A stretch of DNA of 9,510 nucleotides from assembly GCA_007125475.1 (NCBI GenBank), contig SLDB01000053.1:1-9510 (forward strand), given 5' to 3'. The DNA is from Nitriliruptoraceae bacterium. GTDB lineage: Bacteria > Actinomycetota > Nitriliruptoria > Nitriliruptorales > Nitriliruptoraceae. Of the stretch, positions 5,082 to 9,510 are shown in pieces. The notes under the pieces were generated by a model, which saw nothing but the letters and a program-made list of their open reading frames with translations, did not search any database and was not told where the DNA came from. Both the position numbers and the translations under genes were made by a program. Every line of letters starts with the position of its first letter. Position 1 is the first letter of the stretch.

Positions 5082-6623
5082 TCAGCCGCCGTCGACGCCC
5101 GTCGACGCCCACGGACGGGAGCGCTCCGAGACCGTGAGGCGGACGGCCGCGTCGGCGCCGAGGAACCGTCGTGCCGCAGCGGCCAACGGGATGTTCGCCA
5201 CCCAGGAGCCGGCCGCCGGGTCGACATCGGTCAACGGCGGCCCGTTCGGGCGGTAGTCGCGGAGCGGGGTGTCCAGTTGCGACTTCCACACCGCCCAGGC
5301 GGTGAACGCGTCGCCGCGGTGGGCGACGTCGACGACGAGGACGTCGTCGAAGTCCGCTCCCTGCTCGAGGTGGTCGAAGAACCGGAACACCCCGCCGTGC
5401 TGGCGCAGGGAGAGCACACGCACCTGGAGCATGTAGCGCATGGTGTCGGTAGGACGGCTCGCACTGCTCGACAGGTACGTGGTGACCAACGGCACCGGGC
5501 GGTCGGCGGTGCCGTCGGTGACCGTGCCGTCGAGTTGGATCGGGCAGTGGTGGGCGGCGAGCTGTTCGTGCAGCACGATGGGGAGCCCGCGGATCGACAG
5601 GCGTGTCTCGCCCTGCCACACCACGTCGGTATCGTCGTCGGGGAGGCGCAGCCCCACCAGGTCGGCCTGCACCGCGAGGTCGCCGAACAGGAACCGGCGC
5701 AGGTTCTGGTAACCCTCCTCGGAGTTCACCATCCCGTAGCGACCGCTGTGACTGCGGTGGACGAACGCGTGCCGGGACCCGGGGACGTGGGCGTTGTCGA
5801 TCTGCACCAGCCCGTCGCTCTTGGCCCCGACGGTCTTGGCCGAGAGCCCGAACGCGGCGCCGTAGTCGTTGGGGTTCGTCCCGACCAGGCAGAAGATCCG
5901 GTGTCTGGGGAACACCGCGTCGTCGACCACGCGGGGATCCCACCCGGCCGGTGGCCCGCCGGGGTCACGGTCGCGTTCGGGCGTGAGGTACTCGTACATC
6001 CGGCGGGGACCGAACACGTCCGCGCCGGCGATCCCGAACGTGTCACGGATCCGTTCGAACAGCCCGAAGCCGACGTCGAACTCGATCCCGCCGTGCGGGG
6101 TGCCGTAGGTGAACAGCCTCGCGACGAAGTCGGTCGCGGCCCGATCGGGGTAGCGGTCGGGGATGATCTTCTGGACCAGACTGCGGCAGATCAATCCGCC
6201 CATCGAATGGGCGACCAGGTGCACCGCGGGCGCGCCGGTCCGGCGCTTGAGGAGCTCGATGAGTTCGAGGAGGTCCTCGGCGGCCCGTTCCAGGTGGAAG
6301 TCCTGGGGGCGCTCCCCCCACGTCGTCGCCGAGATGTCGTAGTAGCGGTGGATCCAGATGCTCGCCGGCGGGACCGTGCCGTCCTCCTGCCGCTCGAGGT
6401 ACTCGGCCTGACTCCCCTCGACGAGGAGCTGGTACTCCTCGTCGAGGATGAGGCGTAGCAGGGGGCTCTCGAACTGGTAGAAGCGCGGATCGCCGCCGCT
6501 GCCGACGCGCACGTGGGTCGAACCGAGGTTGAACCCGTAGAACGGGTCGTCGACCTGCGCGTCGATCCCCGAGGTGGTCCCCGCGTACCCGCGCACGTAC
6601 ACGACCGGGAGTCTGTCGACCAT
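5082..6623 (-). CDS. Alpha/beta-hydrolase, lipase/esterase type, with extra C-terminal domain
   Basis: This gene encodes 513 residues. ATG at 6623 is chosen over in-frame ATGs at 6656 and 6686 because GAGGAGGG sits five bases before it and the protein then starts directly with the strand MVDRLPVVYVRGYAG. The nucleophile is Ser140 in HLVAHSMGGL, an AxSxG form of the lipase elbow. TYGTPHGG (172-179) is the usual following strand and loop. Asp270 in KSDGLVQIDNA and His292 in HRSHSGRYGMVNS are likely triad partners, a layout seen in PGAP1-like and related lipases. No signal peptide is present, so it should act in the cytosol. Residues from about 330 on form a domain of about 170-180 residues, probably beta-rich, that I do not recognise. 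Natural substrate unknown. The DUF5995 gene lies 72 bases upstream on the same strand, probably co-transcribed. The 3' end overlaps the kinase remnant. Confidence 0.9.
   Translation of the reverse strand: MVDRLPVVYVRGYAGTTSGIDAQVDDPFYGFNLGSTHVRVGSGGDPRFYQFESPLLRLILDEEYQLLVEGSQAEYLERQEDGTVPPASIWIHRYYDISATTWGERPQDFHLERAAEDLLELIELLKRRTGAPAVHLVAHSMGGLICRSLVQKIIPDRYPDRAATDFVARLFTYGTPHGGIEFDVGFGLFERIRDTFGIAGADVFGPRRMYEYLTPERDRDPGGPPAGWDPRVVDDAVFPRHRIFCLVGTNPNDYGAAFGLSAKTVGAKSDGLVQIDNAHVPGSRHAFVHRSHSGRYGMVNSEEGYQNLRRFLFGDLAVQADLVGLRLPDDDTDVVWQGETRLSIRGLPIVLHEQLAAHHCPIQLDGTVTDGTADRPVPLVTTYLSSSASRPTDTMRYMLQVRVLSLRQHGGVFRFFDHLEQGADFDDVLVVDVAHRGDAFTAWAVWKSQLDTPLRDYRPNGPPLTDVDPAAGSWVANIPLAAAARRFLGADAAVRLTVSERSRPWASTGVDGG
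5091..5110. repeat. 10-base tandem duplication at the hydrolase 3' end
   Basis: gtcgacgccc occurs twice in direct succession within the last codons of the hydrolase gene, close to where the kinase remnant loses its family sequence. Ten is not a multiple of three, so loss or gain of a copy would shift the hydrolase C-terminus. It may mark the rearrangement point. Confidence 0.6.
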
Positions 6624-6695
6624 CCCGCCCTCCTCGCGGTCGCCCTCCCCGGCCATCGTGCGACGCCCGGGTCGGCGTGGCCTCATCCTACGACG

Positions 6696-7505
6696 TCACG
6701 GCTGCAGTGACGGGCGGGTGACGGCCGCGGTGATCTCGTCGAACGACGGCCCCGGCGCCTCGCGCAACCACCGCAGGTTCGCGGCGAGATCCCCCTGCTC
6801 CCGGAGCCGGATGAGCAGGAGAGCCGTCGAGATCCGCGCCCCCGGTCGGAGCACTCGGTCACCGATCCGCGCCACCGCCCGGTCGCGGTCGGCGATCGCC
6901 GCCTCCCACGCCTCCTCGGGGGTCGCCACGAGCTCGGTCGCGAACCGCCACGCCCCCGCTCGGGCGGTGACGATGCTGAACCGCACCACGTGGTCGGCGC
7001 TCCGGCCACCGACCCGGTCCAGCAGCCCCAGCCACGGCGAGATACGGGTGAGGTCCCGCTGGAGGCTGGCCACCATCGCGGCCAGCACCGCGTTGATCCG
7101 GTCGAAGTCGCGGCGCAGCCCGGCGAGCTCGGCGCCCGGTGAGCAGCGGGCCGCGGCGATCCCCAGGTCGAGGTTGATGTGGGCGTTGATCCCGACGAGG
7201 AGGTGTTGCAGGACCAGGGGCCGCCACCGACGGCCGGCGGCGAACGCCACCGCCCAGGAGTCGGTCGGGGCATCCCCACGATCCTGCGCCGCGATCGCGT
7301 CGAAGTAGCGCTGGGCGAACAGCACGTCGAGGCGTTCCATGCGCTCGGCGTCGTCGAAGAACCCGGACGCGATCCCCTCCTTCACCGTTGCGGTGACCTT
7401 CCGGTACAGCACGGCGAAGTACCCGCGGGCGTCCTGATCGGCGATCGCCCGGTCGACCACGTCGTCGAGGCCGCCGAGGACGTCGTCGACGCTTCCCAGG
7501 CTCAC
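6696..7505 (-). CDS. DUF5995 family protein
   Basis: The protein has 269 residues from a GTG at 7505. The first half follows the DUF5995 pattern: SVDDVLGGL at the start, a YFAVLYRKVTATVKEGI helix (29-45), a segment with ERLDVLFAQRYFDA (57-70), then QHLLVGINAHINLDLGIA (100-117), the hallmark of the family. The second half is helical, with DHVVRFSIVTARAGAWRFA (171-189) resembling the C-terminal part of these proteins. It has no signal peptide or membrane span. The family's biochemical role is unknown; the conserved His and Asp in the NAHINLDL motif might bind a metal or ligand (inference). No ATG fits; GTG 7505 is chosen because it begins just before the conserved region, though its ribosome site is poor. 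The open frame continues far upstream without family character. The hydrolase gene follows after 72 bases. Confidence 0.82.
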   Translation of the reverse strand: MSLGSVDDVLGGLDDVVDRAIADQDARGYFAVLYRKVTATVKEGIASGFFDDAERMERLDVLFAQRYFDAIAAQDRGDAPTDSWAVAFAAGRRWRPLVLQHLLVGINAHINLDLGIAAARCSPGAELAGLRRDFDRINAVLAAMVASLQRDLTRISPWLGLLDRVGGRSADHVVRFSIVTARAGAWRFATELVATPEEAWEAAIADRDRAVARIGDRVLRPGARISTALLLIRLREQGDLAANLRWLREAPGPSFDEITAAVTRPSLQP

Positions 7506-7729
7506 GGCCGGGCCCCGGGGTGCAGGCCTGGACGGTCCGCGACGCGGCGCGGGAAGGTCATCGGGCGTTCGCGTACCACCGAGCACCTCGGGTCGTGGGC
7601 CGTCATCGTCGGTCCTCGTCGATCCTCGCCGGCGAGCCAAGCACATCGCGGATGACGCAGACGTTCGCAGGGGCACGGAGACCGGTGAACGCCGTCCGAC
7701 CCGGCGGCCGCCGCGCCGCCCCGGAGCAG
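7506..7729. other. Intergenic region between DUF5995 and phosphotransferase genes
   Basis: These 224 bases separate two minus-strand genes and probably contain the DUF5995 promoter plus the end of the phosphotransferase transcript. Apart from the GC hairpin at 7703-7720 I see no gene and no clear promoter boxes. Confidence 0.4.
7703..7720 (-). terminator. GC hairpin downstream of the phosphotransferase gene
   Basis: An all-G/C stem of six pairs (ggcggc / gccgcc) with a six-base loop lies about 10 bases beyond the phosphotransferase stop. It overlaps a 12-base perfect palindrome cggcggccgccg (7702-7713). No T-run follows; U-less hairpins may still terminate in high-GC bacteria. Chance formation is possible in this composition. 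Confidence 0.3.
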
Positions 7730-8824
7730 TCAGCCCAACAACTCGTCGACGAGCGCGACGCGACGACGGGTGTCGCGCGCGAGCGGCTCGAGGCGCCCGA
7801 CCGCCGCGGCCCGTTGGCGACGGCGCTCGTACCAGCTGAGCATCAGGGCGTGGGCGATCGCGAGCTGCTCGGTGAAGGCGTACGTCCCCCGTGGGGGAGT
7901 GGCCGATCCCGCACTCCGGCGCAGCTCCTCGACCGTCGTGGTCGGATCCGCCGACTGATGGTGCAGCTTGGCCAGGTCCATCCCCACCGGCATCCGTCGT
8001 GCGTGCTCCCAATCGATGAGCATGAGGCGATCACCGACAACTGCACCGGCCGGCAGGACGATGTTCGACGACACCGGGTCGCCGTGGCCCAGGCTGACCT
8101 CCAGCAGGGCGTCACGTTCCAGGAGCCGCCGGACACGGCGGTGCAGCGTGGGTGTGACGTCCTCGTCGGCGGCGAAGGAGTCCCACCGCTCGAGGAGCTG
8201 ACTGGAGGAGAGGCGGCTGAGCGGAGCGACGGTGATCCCCACACCCGACTGCAGCGCCCGGAGGCGTGCGGCGATGAGTGGCGCCACCGACCGCATCGCT
8301 TCCCGGTTCGCCGGGTGGGTGCCGTCGACACACTCCTCACGGAGGAACGCGACCCCGCGACGTTCGTCGGTGCCGTGATCGAGGAGGCGTGGCGCGAACC
8401 CGGGTGCGTGGCGTGCGACCGCCTGAGCGGCCCGGATCGACCGTTCGACGCCGCCGTGCCCACCCGGTTCGAACCCCTGCACCCGCAGGGTGCTCGGCCC
8501 GCGCCGGCCGCCGCCGTAGTAGGCCCGGAGGCGGACCGTCCGTTCGGCGTCGAACCGGCCGATCACGACCGCGTCGGCGGCCGTGCGCGCGGTGTACACC
8601 GCCGCCCGATCGGGGTCGACGGTCACCGCGACCAGCGACGGCACGTCGTCGGGCCCGGCGCCGTGGCGGAGCGCCTGGGAGCCGTCGAGGGCGTAGCGGC
8701 GTGGTCGCAGCAACGGCCGCCGCCACGTCCGGAGCTCGACACGGGCGAGGCAGGTGAACGCTTCGTGCCACCGGTGGAGCTGACTCGCCTCCAACACCCC
8801 TCCAGTGACCGGCCACGTCGCCAT
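7730..8824 (-). CDS. APH/choline-kinase-like phosphotransferase
   Basis: This 364-residue protein has the catalytic half of the aminoglycoside/choline phosphotransferase fold. The catalytic loop is HGDPVSSN (247-254), with the base at Asp249 and Mg-binding Asn254. The metal-binding LIDWEHAR (269-276) supplies Asp271, and MDLAKL (282-287) follows as usual. Residues about 60-170 should form the N-lobe, ending in FLREECVDG (160-168) as hinge. The whole protein has only one lysine (K286), after the catalytic motifs, so the usual ATP-contacting N-lobe lysine is absent; Arg may replace it. It probably transfers phosphate to a small hydroxyl-bearing molecule in the cytosol; resistance should not be assumed. 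ATG 8824 follows GGGGTGG. The aldo/keto reductase gene ends 54 bases upstream on the same strand, with a tandem repeat in between, so co-transcription is likely. Confidence 0.88.
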   Translation of the reverse strand: MATWPVTGGVLEASQLHRWHEAFTCLARVELRTWRRPLLRPRRYALDGSQALRHGAGPDDVPSLVAVTVDPDRAAVYTARTAADAVVIGRFDAERTVRLRAYYGGGRRGPSTLRVQGFEPGGHGGVERSIRAAQAVARHAPGFAPRLLDHGTDERRGVAFLREECVDGTHPANREAMRSVAPLIAARLRALQSGVGITVAPLSRLSSSQLLERWDSFAADEDVTPTLHRRVRRLLERDALLEVSLGHGDPVSSNIVLPAGAVVGDRLMLIDWEHARRMPVGMDLAKLHHQSADPTTTVEELRRSAGSATPPRGTYAFTEQLAIAHALMLSWYERRRQRAAAVGRLEPLARDTRRRVALVDELLG

Positions 8825-8835
8825 CCACCCCGGCT

Positions 8836-8871
8836 CCCGAGTGGTGGCCCGAGTGGTGGCCCGAGTGGTGG
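8836..8871. repeat. Three perfect 12-base tandem repeats before the phosphotransferase gene
   Basis: cccgagtggtgg occurs three times without mismatch, filling 36 of the 54 bases between the reductase stop and the phosphotransferase ATG. On the coding strand it reads ccaccactcggg. The innermost copy ends about 11 bases before the start codon, next to the ribosome site, so copy number could alter translation spacing or mRNA structure. Such arrays change length by slippage. Confidence 0.9.
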
Positions 8872-8878
8872 AAGGAAC

Positions 8879-9510
8879 CTATCCGGAGCCGGTGAGACGG
8901 TCGACCTCGGCGAGCTCGTCGGCGTCGAGCTCCCAGCCGGCGGCGGCGACGTTCGCCGACACCTGCCCGGGGTTGCTGGCGCCGGCGATCACCGACGCCA
9001 CCGCCGGCTGCGCCGCTAGCCACGACACGGCGAGTTCCAGGAGGGTGCGTCCCCGTTGTTCGGCGAAGCCGCGGAGACGCTCGACCGTGGCGAGCCGTTC
9101 GGCGGCGAGCTCGGCATCGCGGCGCTCTGCCGGGTAGTTCGCGATCCTCCACGCGGCGTCCGGGGGCTGGTCGGCCCGGTACTTGCCGGTGAGCAGGCCG
9201 GCGGCGAGCGGGAAGTACGGCAGCAACGCGAGGCCGTGGCGTTCGATCGCGGCGAGCCTGGCGTCCTCGATGTCGCGTTCGAGGAGGTTCCAGCGGTCCT
9301 GTGCCACGACGAACCGGGGGAAGGCGGCCTCGGCGGCGACGGCCTCGGCCTCGTCGATCTGGGCGGCTTCGAGGTTGGAGTGGCCGAGCACGCCGACCTT
9401 CCCGGCGTCGACGAGCTCGCTGAGGGCGCCGAGCGTCTCGGCGATCGGTACCTCCGGGTCGGGGCGGTGCAGCTGGTAGAGGTCGATATGGTCCACGCCG
9501 AGGCGGTGCA
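8879..9510 (-). CDS. Aldo/keto reductase, C-terminal part (5' end outside window)
   Basis: About 210 residues of an NADPH-dependent aldo/keto reductase are present, entering from the right edge of the window and ending at TAG 8879-8881. Visible family marks are DHIDLYQLHRPDPEVP with the catalytic-site His, the substrate-side LSELVDAGKVGVLGHSN, AQDRWNLLER, the strand and loop LLPYFPLAAGLLTGKY, and the cofactor-binding end VIAGASNPGQVSANVAAA. The order matches the (beta/alpha)8 barrel from strand 4 onward. The Asp, Tyr and Lys catalytic residues would lie upstream, outside the window. These enzymes reduce aldehydes or ketones in the cytosol; the substrate cannot be told from this part. The sequence resembles the Kv-beta-like / general stress group. 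It is the upstream gene of the phosphotransferase on the same strand. Confidence 0.93.
   Translation of the reverse strand, partial: HRLGVDHIDLYQLHRPDPEVPIAETLGALSELVDAGKVGVLGHSNLEAAQIDEAEAVAAEAAFPRFVVAQDRWNLLERDIEDARLAAIERHGLALLPYFPLAAGLLTGKYRADQPPDAAWRIANYPAERRDAELAAERLATVERLRGFAEQRGRTLLELAVSWLAAQPAVASVIAGASNPGQVSANVAAAGWELDADELAEVDRLTGSG

Larger units (their letters stand above)
4919..5137 (+). pseudogene. Truncated P-loop kinase-like gene (N-terminal remnant)
   Basis: Translation from GTG 4919, overlapping the methyltransferase stop as GTGA, begins with a hydrophobic strand and Walker A: VVELVGMPCAGKTT (residues 7-20, G-x4-GKT). This is the normal start of a small nucleotide or sugar kinase, or of the P-loop proteins found in polysaccharide clusters. 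Such proteins usually run to 170 residues or more. Here the frame gives 72 residues, turns into Arg/Pro/Ser-rich sequence after about residue 55, and ends inside the 3' end of the opposing hydrolase gene. No Walker B or lid is seen. A deletion or rearrangement near 5080 probably removed the rest. A short functional protein is unlikely. Confidence 0.6.

Noticed and set aside
5004..6458. 484-codon plus-strand open frame opposite the hydrolase
   Set aside because: It mirrors the hydrolase codons (Val/Asp/Glu/Gly-rich antisense composition) and has no domain or ribosome site.
7506..8012. N-terminal extension of the DUF5995 protein into the phosphotransferase gene
   Set aside because: The extension is antisense-free but overlaps the phosphotransferase in another frame and is Arg/Pro/Ser-rich with no family similarity.
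7730..8824. Phosphotransferase as an antibiotic-resistance gene
   Set aside because: Only the general fold motifs are visible. There is no match to a known aminoglycoside or macrolide kinase, and the neighbours are housekeeping-type.

Overview
The window is GC-rich throughout, with G/C at most third codon positions. Its gene families (actinobacterial-type IS21 genes, a DUF5995 protein, compact operons with ATGA/GTGA overlaps) point to a chromosomal segment of a high-GC actinobacterium. No rRNA, tRNA or single-copy marker is present to place it more closely. I see no rRNA, tRNA or CRISPR array.

Bases 1-1666 are the right-hand part of an IS21-family insertion sequence on the + strand. It holds the 3' end of istA, an unexpected 171-residue gene, and the complete istB ATPase gene. 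The three are joined by ATGA stop/start overlaps, so they read as one coupled operon. Two copies of a TGGTCCC-N7-TGGC motif follow, and the element probably ends near 1666. The left end is outside the window.

Bases 1667-5137 look like a patchwork. They contain an orphan three-helix membrane protein (minus strand), a six-helix voltage-gated-channel-like protein whose pore lacks the K+ selectivity filter (minus strand), and a 589-base gap with what looks like a LysR regulator fragment. They also contain a SAM-dependent methyltransferase (plus strand) overlapping, by GTGA, the start of a P-loop kinase-like gene. That gene keeps its Walker A motif but is cut off after about 70 codons.

Bases 5082-9510 are a consistent minus-strand block. 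In transcription order it runs: aldo/keto reductase (5' end outside the window), three perfect 12-base tandem repeats, an APH-like phosphotransferase with no lysine in its N-lobe, a 224-base gap with a GC hairpin, a DUF5995 protein, and a 513-residue cytoplasmic alpha/beta-hydrolase (lipase/esterase type). The hydrolase gene converges on and overlaps the truncated kinase. The reductase and phosphotransferase may form one transcript, and DUF5995 plus hydrolase another. No single pathway linking all four is evident.

The strongest candidates for something new are the coupled extra gene inside the IS21 operon and the filter-less channel. The lysine-poor phosphotransferase behind a small tandem repeat comes next. 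I did not find a complete, clearly new multi-gene system.
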